Below, one piece after another: positions 26,374-35,166 of a stretch of DNA of 64,000 nt. Location of the stretch: the NCBI GenBank assembly GCA_050433985.1, contig JBNPWE010000010.1, forward strand, positions 52,189 through 116,188, in the 5' to 3' direction. How positions within the stretch are numbered: the stretch's first letter is position 1; every line of letters starts with the position of its first letter. This stretch comes from JACIYW01 sp014359745 (GTDB lineage: Bacteria; Pseudomonadota; Alphaproteobacteria; Rhodobacterales; Rhodobacteraceae). The notes under the pieces are model-generated. The model searched no databases, was not told the DNA's origin, and saw only the letters and a program-made list of their open reading frames with translations. The translations under genes and the position numbers were made by a program.

Positions 26374-26393
26374 GGTGACGCCCTTGCGTCACC
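26374..26393. terminator. Perfect hairpin between convergent genes
   Basis: GGTGACGC-CCTT-GCGTCACC forms an 8-bp perfect stem between uraH and the convergent peptidoglycan-binding gene; another GGGTGACGC follows at 26403. There is no T tract, so bidirectional termination is inferred. Confidence 0.45.
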
Positions 26394-26477
26394 TACCCGC
26401 CGGGTGACGCGATGAACGCCCCCGTTTTCGATCCCGCAGATGAAGGCGTTACCGAGGTTGGGCCCGAACCCTTGGCG

Positions 26478-27845
26478 TTATCGCAGCGGTTGCACCACAA
26501 GGGTGCGCTGCGCGGTGTTTGCGGGCGACATTCCGGCCTGCATGCCACCCTGACCGATGGCCGTGCGGATCACCGCATTGCGACTGCTGGCCTGATTCGG
26601 CAGGATTGTCGGCGGGGTACCTGTGGCCATGGCATCCAGAGCCATCGTGTACCACTCATTCGCGCGCTCACGATTGGCGGCAAAGCCGAAACCCTCGCGC
26701 AGCTGATGGCCGATGATTTCACCGTAAGGCGTCTGGCCTGCCGCAACCAGCAAGATGGCAGAGGCGGCCGAGATTTCAGGGTCGTCCGCCGCATAGCCGG
26801 AGCTCAGGCATATCTGGCTGGTCTGGGCCAGCGCGGCGGGAGAGCTTCCCTGGCTTGTGATCGTCTGCGTTGCCGATGCGACCACCTGGTCAACGCTTGC
26901 GGTCGGCACGGTATCGAGTGTCGGCTTCAGCAAATCGGCGACGCCGCGGCATTGTGCAAGGATCTGATCCGGCGTGACACCGCCGATCGTGGCGGCCTGG
27001 GTTTCGCCCTGGCGTGTGGTGAATTCCTTGGCAAGGCAGAACTGTTCGTTCAGCGCCTGATTGGGATCCGTGATGTTGGATGCGTTCATGGCCGAGCCGT
27101 TGGCGACCGTCAGCAGGCTGGTGGACTGGCAATGTTGTTCCATCGACCTTGCCCGCGCGGTTGGCATGAAGGTTGGCAAGGCGGGCTGGGCAACAGAGGC
27201 TTCTTGGGTTGATTGAAAACCGGCGGCGTTGCCTTGATTGAAACCATTGCCTGCCGGGTTCTGGTTGAAGGTATTGGCGTTGTTGGGATAACCGCCGCCA
27301 GCGTTGTTGGGATAGCCATTGCCGGTGTTGCCGCCGTTGGCGAAGCCCAGGCGTTCCTGATTGTAATGCTGCAACAGCCCGCGCGTGCCGCGTTGCGCCA
27401 GAATGGCGGCATCCGGGCCGCCCCCATATTGCGCCTGCTGCGCGCGCGCATAGGAACCGGTCAGGAAATTGCGTTCGTAATCGTCAAGCCGCCCATCCGT
27501 GGTCAGGCCCATGTCCCGTTCGTATTGCGCGATCTGATCGCGCGACCGGGGGCCCAGGACACCGTCCGCATTGCCGACCGGGTAATTGAAATGGTTGAGG
27601 GCGTTCTGCACGTTACGGTTCTGCTCGCGCTGGGCAGCGGACATGCCCGATGACCTGGGTTGGCGGGTGGGGGCTGGTGTGGGGCTGGGGCGGCGTTGTC
27701 CTGCCTCTACCGCCTTGGTTCCCAGAACACCAAGGATCGCACCTACCGCTGCGCCTTTCACAAAGTCACTTGCCTGCGTTTGCTGGGCGGGCACTGCCAT
27801 AACCGCGACGATGGCTGTCGTCATGATCAGTTTGCTGATATGCAT
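26478..27845 (-). CDS. Secreted peptidoglycan-binding domain protein, divergent from the Srf operon
   Basis: A 455-residue exported protein. It has a Sec signal peptide (residues 1-25, MAVPAQQTQA cleavage region) and a Gly-rich segment GAAVGAILGVLGTKAVEAG. A PG_binding_1-like domain spans about 75-128 (NVQNALNHFNYPVGNADGVL, then RDQIAQYERDMGLTTDGRL), followed by an Asn/Gly-rich linker and a Cys-containing C-terminal region of unknown fold. The ATG at 27845 is preferred because AGGA lies 8 bases upstream; ATG 27854 has no spacing. It shares a roughly 300-base divergent control region with the Srf operon. Role unknown. Confidence 0.75.
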   Translation of the reverse strand: MHISKLIMTTAIVAVMAVPAQQTQASDFVKGAAVGAILGVLGTKAVEAGQRRPSPTPAPTRQPRSSGMSAAQREQNRNVQNALNHFNYPVGNADGVLGPRSRDQIAQYERDMGLTTDGRLDDYERNFLTGSYARAQQAQYGGGPDAAILAQRGTRGLLQHYNQERLGFANGGNTGNGYPNNAGGGYPNNANTFNQNPAGNGFNQGNAAGFQSTQEASVAQPALPTFMPTARARSMEQHCQSTSLLTVANGSAMNASNITDPNQALNEQFCLAKEFTTRQGETQAATIGGVTPDQILAQCRGVADLLKPTLDTVPTASVDQVVASATQTITSQGSSPAALAQTSQICLSSGYAADDPEISAASAILLVAAGQTPYGEIIGHQLREGFGFAANRERANEWYTMALDAMATGTPPTILPNQASSRNAVIRTAIGQGGMQAGMSPANTAQRTLVVQPLR

Positions 27846-28104
27846 GGTACTCATCCTTTCGCGCGAAAATCAGGGTATTTGCTTGTAAATGTACCTTTGG
27901 AATCGCGTCCATGTAAAATGATAATTCCTGCAATCGCACGAAATACGGGTTTGTGAGGCCCTGTTGCGCACGGAATCCCGGCTTCACGGGGCCCAGGCCA
28001 ACCGGCGCAAGGCGGCACCACATGGCCCGGAAGGCCGCCCGGTTCATCCCTGAAACCACATGTTTGGCGATAGGATTTATCACCCATAAGTCGGCCACAC
28101 TGCA

Positions 28105-28133
28105 TTGACGCATGTTTCTTTTGAACCTCTAAT
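28105..28133 (+). promoter_or_regulatory. Candidate sigma-70 promoter of the Srf operon
   Basis: TTGACG (28105-28110), 17-base spacer, TCTAAT (28128-28133). This is one mismatch per hexamer from consensus and lies 32 bases before the first ATG. It is the best-matching promoter I see in the 27846-28165 intergenic region, which holds no gene. Confidence 0.55.
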
Positions 28134-28165
28134 GTGAGGAACCTACCGTTTTGATATCGAGAACC

Positions 28166-28867
28166 ATGTCCGTATTCGTTCGTATCATATTACCCTTGGC
28201 ACTTGTTCTGGTCGTGTTGCTAGGTACGGCGCTGCTGCTTCAGGCCTGTGGGGTGGTCTTGTGGGGCACCACGGCGCTGGCGCGCTATTGCCCGATACCC
28301 GTCAGCGTCACGGACCGCGGCAGGCTGGACGAGTTGCGCAGCGAAGGCGCGTCTCTGCGCAGCCGGATCGCCTTTCTGGAACAGGAACTGGCGGCCAGGC
28401 AATGCACTGTGGTGTTTGACGATCCACCCCTTGCCCCGGTTCCGCCAGAGACGGCAATCCAGCCCCCCCTGATTGACCGCGACGCCTGGGAACGCGGTGA
28501 TCTTGACGCGCTGACCGGGTGTTGGGATCTGGAAGCCCAGATGAGGGTGCGCAACGTCAGGACCAACAGGATCACGCTATATAACCAGTGGAACATCTGC
28601 TTTGACGGCAACGGTCAAGGTACGGAAAAGATGCGCGCCACCGATGGCACGACCTGCGAAGGCCCGGTTTCGGGATCCTTCGATCCCAGTGGACGCCTGA
28701 TCATCGAAGAGCCTGGGAACCTGTCTTGCAGCAATGACGGGTGGATTTTTCGCCGTGTCGCAAGCTGCACCCTGCAATCCGATGCGCGGGCAACTTGTTC
28801 GGTCTTTCAGCCGGAACCCAACATTACCAGCACTGTGCGCCTGCAACGTGCCGCCGGAGGACAATGA
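28166..28867 (+). CDS. Srf operon gene 1: membrane-anchored cysteine-rich protein
   Basis: I do not recognise a named family. The 233-residue protein has one N-terminal membrane segment (about 6-27, ILPLALVLVVLLGTALLLQA), a short coiled coil (50-79, RGRLDELRSEGASLRSRIAF) and a periplasmic domain (about 112-228) with LTGCWDLEAQ, WNICFDGNGQGTE, TTCEGPVSGSF and several cysteines (119, 145, 164, 188, 201, 211) that could form disulfides. LQAC28 could be a weak lipobox. A TTG at 28151 is an alternative start. The stop overlaps the next start by 4 bases. Confidence 0.7.
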   Translation: MSVFVRIILPLALVLVVLLGTALLLQACGVVLWGTTALARYCPIPVSVTDRGRLDELRSEGASLRSRIAFLEQELAARQCTVVFDDPPLAPVPPETAIQPPLIDRDAWERGDLDALTGCWDLEAQMRVRNVRTNRITLYNQWNICFDGNGQGTEKMRATDGTTCEGPVSGSFDPSGRLIIEEPGNLSCSNDGWIFRRVASCTLQSDARATCSVFQPEPNITSTVRLQRAAGGQ

Positions 28868-30756
28868 ATATGGCCGCCCATTTCTTTACCAAGACGCGCA
28901 TTGACCTGAAGCGCTGCCTTGACGTCGATGGCACGCTGGCGCTGGAACGGTATCCGGCGTTGCATCAGGCGCTTGCGGGGCGGGTTTCGCCGCAGGCGGC
29001 GACGCTTTTTGCCGAACCCCTGGTCAGCAAGGGCAATGCCGGGGCTGAACCCACCGTGTCCTGGTATTCGGATATCGAGGGTGATGGCGCGCCGCTGTCC
29101 GCTCTGGATGACGACGCGCGCAAATCAGCCGAGGCGCGGCTTGGCGATCTGCTGCGGGAAATCAAGCCGTTGATGGATGATCCCGACGACGGGCGCCTGA
29201 TTTCGGCGGCCCTGCATCTTCGGGGGGCTGACAGCATCTGGGTTATCAAGGGGCAGCCGGTCATTCTGGACTGGGGGATGTTGCCGGAAAACGTGTCGCA
29301 AGATCCGGCGGAACGCCACACCCATTTCAACGCGACATTGGGCCGGTTCCTGCCCCTGGGGGCGCCGCCGCCCCTGACCGTCGCGGAACAATCGGCACGG
29401 CGGGCCGCCGCCGCGTCACCTGCGGCACCCGCAACGGATGTGCCCGAACCGGCAGGCACCGGCGCCACCGCGACACAACCCGCGGTGCCGGTGGCCAGGG
29501 CGGCGGGTGCGGCCCGCAACATGGCCGGTGGGCAAACAATGGGGCAAACAATGGGGCAGGCATCGGGGCCGCCATCGGGGCTAACGCGCGTGCCCGCCTA
29601 TGCCTGGGCACCTTTGGTTCTTTTGCTGCTTTTGTTCGGTGGCGTCCTGATCTGGTTGATGCTGCCGGGAACGCGGCTTTTCCAGCCCCGACAGATATCG
29701 GTTGTGACGGATGCCAGGGCCATTCAGGTGACCGAGGCGGCAAATGCCGAATTGCAGGCAAGGCTTGCGCGCCTGCAAGCGGCGGTCGCCGGGGCGCAAT
29801 GTCGGGCGGATGGGACGCTGACCGTGCCCGGCGGCCTGACAATCGAGGGGCTGTTGCCGCCCGGACCGGGTGATGCGCCGGGCAGCCGGGCAAGCGCCGA
29901 TCCGCAACCGGTTCTGCCCCCCGATCCGGCCCGCACCATCGTTGCCGATGCAGGCCCGCTGAGCCAGGCAAACCTGCTGTCGCTGCTCGAAGAGCGCACG
30001 GCGATGATCCTGACCACCCGGAACGGGCAGGTCAGCTCGACCGGGTCGGGTTTCTTTGTCAGCCCCAATACCGTCGTGACCAATTTCCACGTCATTGACG
30101 GGTCAGAGAACGTCTATATCACCAACCGCAGCCTGGGGAAGGTGCATCAGGTGCAGGTGCTCAAGACCATGGGCCCGTTCAACACCACCGGCGGGGATTT
30201 CGCGTTGCTTCAGGTGCCAGGGCTGGAGCATTCGTATTACAACATCCTGCAATCGGATGCCTCGCTAAAGCTGCAAAGCGTGATCGCGGCGGGATATCCG
30301 GGCGATGTGCTGGATTCGGACGCCCAGTTCGCGGCGCTTCGGTCGGGCGATGCCACCGCCGTCCCCGACATGACACTGACCGATGGGGTGGTGAACACCG
30401 AACAGTCGCTGTCGCCCAACTCAGAGGTCGTGGTGCATTCCGCGCCGATGTCGCAGGGCAATTCGGGCGGCCCGCTGGTGGATATGTGCGGCCGGGTGAT
30501 CGGGGTGAACACATTCGTGCGCCAGGGCAATCTGCGCAACCTGAACTTTGCGCTGTCTACCGACGGGTTGATCCGGTTTCTTGCCGGAACCGGCGTTCAG
30601 CCGGGTGTCGTATCGCAGGCCTGTCTGCCGGAACTGACGCGCCCCTCGGTTGCGCGGGTCGCCGAAACCCCCGCGACGGGCCAATCCCCGGCCGCCCCCG
30701 CCGCACCGGACACCACCGGCGGCGGAATTCCGAATTTTGCCGCACCGGTCGAGTAG
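28864..30756 (+). CDS. Srf operon gene 2: membrane-anchored trypsin-like serine protease
   Basis: A 630-residue protein in three parts. Residues 1-165 form a cytoplasmic domain shared with the next gene (SPQAATLFAEP, SWYSDIEGDG). A Pro/Ala-rich linker leads to one membrane segment (about 248-267). The periplasmic part has a coiled coil (290-310) and an HtrA/trypsin domain (about 375-580) with a complete triad: His409 in TNFHVIDG, Asp445 in GGDFALLQV and Ser534 in QGNSGGPL. No PDZ domain is seen. The protease is probably a periplasmic effector regulated from the cytoplasm. The ATGA overlap fixes the start. Confidence 0.85.
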   Translation: MNMAAHFFTKTRIDLKRCLDVDGTLALERYPALHQALAGRVSPQAATLFAEPLVSKGNAGAEPTVSWYSDIEGDGAPLSALDDDARKSAEARLGDLLREIKPLMDDPDDGRLISAALHLRGADSIWVIKGQPVILDWGMLPENVSQDPAERHTHFNATLGRFLPLGAPPPLTVAEQSARRAAAASPAAPATDVPEPAGTGATATQPAVPVARAAGAARNMAGGQTMGQTMGQASGPPSGLTRVPAYAWAPLVLLLLLFGGVLIWLMLPGTRLFQPRQISVVTDARAIQVTEAANAELQARLARLQAAVAGAQCRADGTLTVPGGLTIEGLLPPGPGDAPGSRASADPQPVLPPDPARTIVADAGPLSQANLLSLLEERTAMILTTRNGQVSSTGSGFFVSPNTVVTNFHVIDGSENVYITNRSLGKVHQVQVLKTMGPFNTTGGDFALLQVPGLEHSYYNILQSDASLKLQSVIAAGYPGDVLDSDAQFAALRSGDATAVPDMTLTDGVVNTEQSLSPNSEVVVHSAPMSQGNSGGPLVDMCGRVIGVNTFVRQGNLRNLNFALSTDGLIRFLAGTGVQPGVVSQACLPELTRPSVARVAETPATGQSPAAPAAPDTTGGGIPNFAAPVE

Positions 30757-30762
30757 CACAAG

Positions 30763-32037
30763 ATGTTTGAAGCCATCATCGCCTCGACGTCATCGGAAGG
30801 TCTGCGCCCGCTTGGAACGCCGCCACAGCGCAGCTATGAGCTTATCACCGGCACGCTGGAACAACGGTTAAGCCCGGCACATGCACATCTCTTCGCCGAG
30901 CCGATTTCGACATCCTATGGCGACAAGCTGGACTGGTACGCGCCCGTCGCGGGCACATTGCGCAAATTGTCAGACCTCGAAGACCCCGCGCGCGCCGAGG
31001 CCAAGGCACGCCTTGACCAGTTGCGCCGGGATATCGAGGGGCTGGCGGAAAGCATATCGACCAGCAAGAACCCCGATGAACAACGCCTTGGCGAAAGCCT
31101 GAGCAACGCCCTGAAGGTGCCGGGGCCGGACTGTATCTATGTCCTGACGCCGACGGATGGGGCAGGGGTGCAGCCGGTTCTGATCAATTGGGCGCGGGTC
31201 CATGATCAGCAGGCAGCGGTTTCGCGCGGGCTGGTCGGCGCGGATACGCGCAGGGTGGCGCGCGCGGCCGCGCAGGCGCCCATGGCCGCCAGCACCGCCG
31301 CTGCGCCTTTGGCGACACAGGGGCATGGCGGCGATGACCGCAGGCAGACCAGTATCTTGCCGTGGTTGTGGTGGGGCGGCTGGGGGCTTTTGGCCCTGAT
31401 CATCGCCGCCATCCTTTATCTGTTGATCCCGGCCTGTGGCCTGGCCGGGTTCGACCGCTATTCCTCTTGCCAGAGCGCCGAGGCGCCGGTTTCCATCGCC
31501 GCCGCCGAAACAGCCCGGCTGGAGAATGAGATCGCGCGGATCAGACGGCAACTCGGGGTGCTTGACCGGGCCTGCCAGCCGATCCCGTCGGCGACGCCGA
31601 TTGTCGCCCCGCCACCACCACCACCCCCCGAACCCGAACAGGAAACCGAGATTGACAGACGTCTGGAACGCGCCGGCGCGCAGCGTGGCAAGCTCAGCTT
31701 TTCGCTGTTCTGGAACGACACCTCCGATCTTGACCTGCACGTCCAGCCACCTGGTTGTGCCAGGACCATATTTTACGGCACCAGATCGGCCTGCGGCGGC
31801 ACCCTTGATGTCGATGCAAACGCGCAACGGCGTCGGCCCGACCCGGTCGAGAACACGTTCTTCGTTGACCCAAGGCCGGGGCGCTATAGTGTCAAGGTCA
31901 ATCTGTTTTCGGGGACAAACGCTGGTCGCGATTTTACCCTGCAGATACGCGATCACGGGCGTCTGCGCACGTTCTCGGGCCGGGTCGATCCGCGCAACCC
32001 TAACTGGATCCATTCATACACGACCGGGGGCAATTGA
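30763..32037 (+). CDS. Srf operon gene 3: membrane protein with periplasmic YfaP/DUF2135-like domain
   Basis: A 424-residue protein with the same layout as gene 2. The N-terminal cytoplasmic domain (1-150; SPAHAHLFAEP, LDWYAPVAGTLRKLSDL) is paralogous to that of gene 2. A membrane segment (about 200-222) is followed by a coiled coil (248-268), a polyproline stretch (283-289) and a beta-sandwich-like domain (310-405; LSFSLFWNDTSDLDLHVQPP, GRYSVKVNLFSG) that resembles DUF2135/YfaP. Instead of a protease it therefore displays a possible binding domain. It begins 6 bases after gene 2 and its stop overlaps the SrfB start. Confidence 0.75.
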   Translation: MFEAIIASTSSEGLRPLGTPPQRSYELITGTLEQRLSPAHAHLFAEPISTSYGDKLDWYAPVAGTLRKLSDLEDPARAEAKARLDQLRRDIEGLAESISTSKNPDEQRLGESLSNALKVPGPDCIYVLTPTDGAGVQPVLINWARVHDQQAAVSRGLVGADTRRVARAAAQAPMAASTAAAPLATQGHGGDDRRQTSILPWLWWGGWGLLALIIAAILYLLIPACGLAGFDRYSSCQSAEAPVSIAAAETARLENEIARIRRQLGVLDRACQPIPSATPIVAPPPPPPPEPEQETEIDRRLERAGAQRGKLSFSLFWNDTSDLDLHVQPPGCARTIFYGTRSACGGTLDVDANAQRRRPDPVENTFFVDPRPGRYSVKVNLFSGTNAGRDFTLQIRDHGRLRTFSGRVDPRNPNWIHSYTTGGN

Positions 32038-35000
32038 TGCTTAAGGACGGCCGCCACAGCCTGCGCAGAAACGTCGACTGGCCCGATGAGGTGACGTTAA
32101 CCCCCTATTCGGGCGTTCAAATCCTTGATTTCGGCTTTTGTCTTGAAGACGTGACCTTCAAGGCCAGACGTTTCATCGAGCGCGTTTCGGCGCAATCGGA
32201 TGATGCGCAAACGCCAGAACGGATATTGATCCCGCTATCGGGGGATGAAGAACGCGACGCGGCGATAGAGGCGCAAAGCCGCGATGATGACGATGAATAT
32301 TCGATCCGGCCGACGGCATCGCTGGAACCGTTTCTGGCAAACTGGGTTCCGGTGCCGGTGTTGCGCCTGAAACCCGAACGCGGCGCGGGCGGGGAAGAGC
32401 GTTATGACGCGGGTCCATCATCATGGGCCCGGTTGCGCACGGTTGAATTGGCTGATCGCGATCCTGCCACGGGGCACACACACCGCGTTCAGCTTGCAAT
32501 CGACACAACCCTGATGGCGCAGGACCAAAGCCGCCACTATGTGGCGCCCGAACGCGCCGATGCCGAAAAGCCGCGCGATTTCCGCTTTGTGTCTGAACCG
32601 GGGCACATGGACTGGTTCTTGCGTCGCCCGCAGGAGGTCAGCGAAGGTCAGGTGATTGACCTGCAACTTTGGGTGTCGGACTGGCTCAAGGACCTGTTTC
32701 TGCGCTTCAAGCGCCACGAAAAACCCGGCCGAACCATCGCAGAGCAGGATCTGGCGCATCTTTTCGAACATTGGGCGCGGTATCTGACCTATCTTCAGTT
32801 CGTGGATGCCGCCGTAAAAATTCCGCGCCTGCGGTTTTCCGATACGGTTTCCGAACGCGATGCGGTCACACCTGTCGAGGTGGATCTGGTGCTTGATGTC
32901 GGAAATTCGCGCACCTGCGGCATCCTGATCGAACAGTTTCCCGGTGACAGCCGGGTTGATCTGGCCCGGTCGTTCCCTTTGGAAATCCGGGATCTGTCGC
33001 GCCCCGAACTCAGCTATTCGGGACTGATCGAAAGCCGGGTCGAATTTTCCGAGCTAAGCTTTGGCGAAGATGTTTTCGCCAGCAGGTCGGGGCGGCGCAA
33101 TTCTTTCATCTGGCCTGGTTTCCTTCGGGTGGGGCCAGAGGCGCGGCGGCTGATCGAAAGCGAAACGGGCACCGAAACCACCTCGGGTCTTTCATCGCCC
33201 AAACGCTATCTGTGGGATGACAAGCCCGCCCAGCAGGATTGGCGGTTTCACAACCATTTCGATCCCAACAACCTGCCCAAATCGGTGCGCGCGGCGATGC
33301 GTCACCTGAACGAAGCGGGCGACGTGCTTGAGCAGGTCGCCTATGAAACCCGCCGACGGTTGCGCGACAAGGGCAAAACCAGCACCAATCAGGCGATCAG
33401 GCCGCGCTTTTCGCGCTCTGCCCTGTTCGGGTTTACGCTGGCCGAAATCATTGCCCACGCGCTGGTGCAGGTGAATGATCCGGCATCGCGTTTGCGCCGC
33501 GCGCAATCGGACTTGCCGCGCCATCTCAAGCGCATCATCCTGACATTGCCAACCGCGACATCGGCGCAGGAACAGGCGATCATGCGGTCGCGTGCCGAAG
33601 GCGCCTTGCGGATGGTCTGGGCCATGCAGGGCGTGAAGGAAACCGACAGTTCGATATCGCACCGGCCCGAGTTGATCGTCGAATGGGACGAGGCGTCGTG
33701 CACGCAACTGGTCTATCTTTATTCGGAATTGACGCAGAAATTCGACGGACGGATCGACACCTTTCTTGATCTGAAAGGCAAACGTCGGGTTCGGCCCGGC
33801 GCCACGGACGCCACGCCTTCCTTGCGTCTGGCCTGTATCGACATCGGTGGCGGCACCACCGATCTGATGATCACCACCTATTGGGACGAGGCGAACCGGC
33901 TTTTGCTGCCCAGCCAGACCTTCCGCGAGGGGTTTCGTCTGGCGGGCGACGATCTGGTGCAAAGGATCATCTCGGCGATCGTGCTGCCGCGCCTCCAGGA
34001 TTCCATCGAGGCCGCGGGCGGGCGTTTCATCGGCGAAAAGATGCGAGAGCTGTTTGGCGGTGACATCGGAGGGCAGGATCAACAGATCATCCAGAAACGT
34101 CGGCAATTCGGCCTACGGGTTCTGATGCCGCTTGCCATCGCGATCCTTGAATATTGTGAAACGGCGGCAGAGTTCGACCGCTTCGATCTTGCCGTTGCCG
34201 ATCTTTTCAAGGCCCCCGGCACCGATGCCACGGCACCCGAAAGCGGGGCGGTCAATCTGGACCTGCCGACAGAGTTGCTGGACTATATCGAAAGCGCGGC
34301 CTTTGATCTTGGCGCTCGCGACTGGAAGCTGTCGGGCGTGATCCTGTCCACGACGCGGGAGGATGTCGATGCCATCGCGCGCGAAGTGTTCCAGAAGGTT
34401 CTGGGCAACATGTCCGAGATGGTCAGCCATCTGGGCGTTGATATCGTGCTGTTGACCGGCCGGCCGTCGCGTCTGCCTGCGGTGCGTTCGATCATCGAGG
34501 AACTGATGGTCGTACCGCCGCATCGCCTGATTTCGATGCACACCTACAAGACGGGCCGCTGGTATCCGTTCCGCGATCCGGTCAACCAGCGCATCGGTGA
34601 CCCCAAGAGCACGGTCTCGGTCGGGGGGATGCTGATCGCCCTGTCTGAAAACCGCATCCCGAATTTCAAGGTCGATACCTCGGCCTATCAGATGAAATCC
34701 ACGGTGCGTTTTGTCGGGGAAATGGACACAAGCGAACAGATCCTGAATTCGCGACTGGTGTTCGCTAATGTCGATCTTGACCAGAAATCAAGCGGAGGCG
34801 AGCAGTTGGCGACCGTTGATATGTATGCGCCCATGCATATCGGGTCGCGTCAGTTGCCCTTGGAACGCTGGACAACGACACCCCTGTTCCGGCTTGATTA
34901 TGCCAACCCCTCGGCCCAGAAGCGGCCGGTGCCGATCAAGGTCACCTTCGAGAAGGCCGAATTCGACCAAGATGACGCCACCACAAGCGAGGACGTGCTG

Positions 35001-35150
35001 CGGCGCGAAGCCCTGCGCGAGGCGTTCAGGATTACCGAGGTGATCGACGGTCAGGGCAACCAGATGAAAAACGAAGACCTGTCGCTTCGGCTTCAAACGC
35101 TGGGGTTCAACGATGAATACTGGATCGACACCGGTCTGTTCAAGCTGTGA
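32037..35150 (+). CDS. SrfB family protein (Hsp70/actin-like ATPase fold)
   Basis: A 1037-residue protein matching the virulence factor SrfB family, first named in Salmonella as part of the SsrB-regulated srfABC locus. Actin/Hsp70-type nucleotide motifs are visible: phosphate 1 LVLDVGNSRTCG (about 285-296), phosphate 2 ACIDIGGGTTDLM (about 600-612) and an adenosine-type LLTGRPSRLPAV (about 804-815). No signal peptide or membrane segment is present, so it should be cytoplasmic. ATG 32037 overlaps the preceding stop; TTG 32034 is an alternative. Biochemical function is unknown in any organism to my knowledge. Confidence 0.88.
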   Translation: MLKDGRHSLRRNVDWPDEVTLTPYSGVQILDFGFCLEDVTFKARRFIERVSAQSDDAQTPERILIPLSGDEERDAAIEAQSRDDDDEYSIRPTASLEPFLANWVPVPVLRLKPERGAGGEERYDAGPSSWARLRTVELADRDPATGHTHRVQLAIDTTLMAQDQSRHYVAPERADAEKPRDFRFVSEPGHMDWFLRRPQEVSEGQVIDLQLWVSDWLKDLFLRFKRHEKPGRTIAEQDLAHLFEHWARYLTYLQFVDAAVKIPRLRFSDTVSERDAVTPVEVDLVLDVGNSRTCGILIEQFPGDSRVDLARSFPLEIRDLSRPELSYSGLIESRVEFSELSFGEDVFASRSGRRNSFIWPGFLRVGPEARRLIESETGTETTSGLSSPKRYLWDDKPAQQDWRFHNHFDPNNLPKSVRAAMRHLNEAGDVLEQVAYETRRRLRDKGKTSTNQAIRPRFSRSALFGFTLAEIIAHALVQVNDPASRLRRAQSDLPRHLKRIILTLPTATSAQEQAIMRSRAEGALRMVWAMQGVKETDSSISHRPELIVEWDEASCTQLVYLYSELTQKFDGRIDTFLDLKGKRRVRPGATDATPSLRLACIDIGGGTTDLMITTYWDEANRLLLPSQTFREGFRLAGDDLVQRIISAIVLPRLQDSIEAAGGRFIGEKMRELFGGDIGGQDQQIIQKRRQFGLRVLMPLAIAILEYCETAAEFDRFDLAVADLFKAPGTDATAPESGAVNLDLPTELLDYIESAAFDLGARDWKLSGVILSTTREDVDAIAREVFQKVLGNMSEMVSHLGVDIVLLTGRPSRLPAVRSIIEELMVVPPHRLISMHTYKTGRWYPFRDPVNQRIGDPKSTVSVGGMLIALSENRIPNFKVDTSAYQMKSTVRFVGEMDTSEQILNSRLVFANVDLDQKSSGGEQLATVDMYAPMHIGSRQLPLERWTTTPLFRLDYANPSAQKRPVPIKVTFEKAEFDQDDATTSEDVLRREALREAFRITEVIDGQGNQMKNEDLSLRLQTLGFNDEYWIDTGLFKL

Positions 35151-35166
35151 CGAAATGGGGGCCTTA

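Noticed and set aside
26412..27212. Plus-strand open frame beginning MNAPVFDPADEG
   Set aside because: It is antisense to the peptidoglycan-binding protein gene, whose signal peptide and domain are clear.
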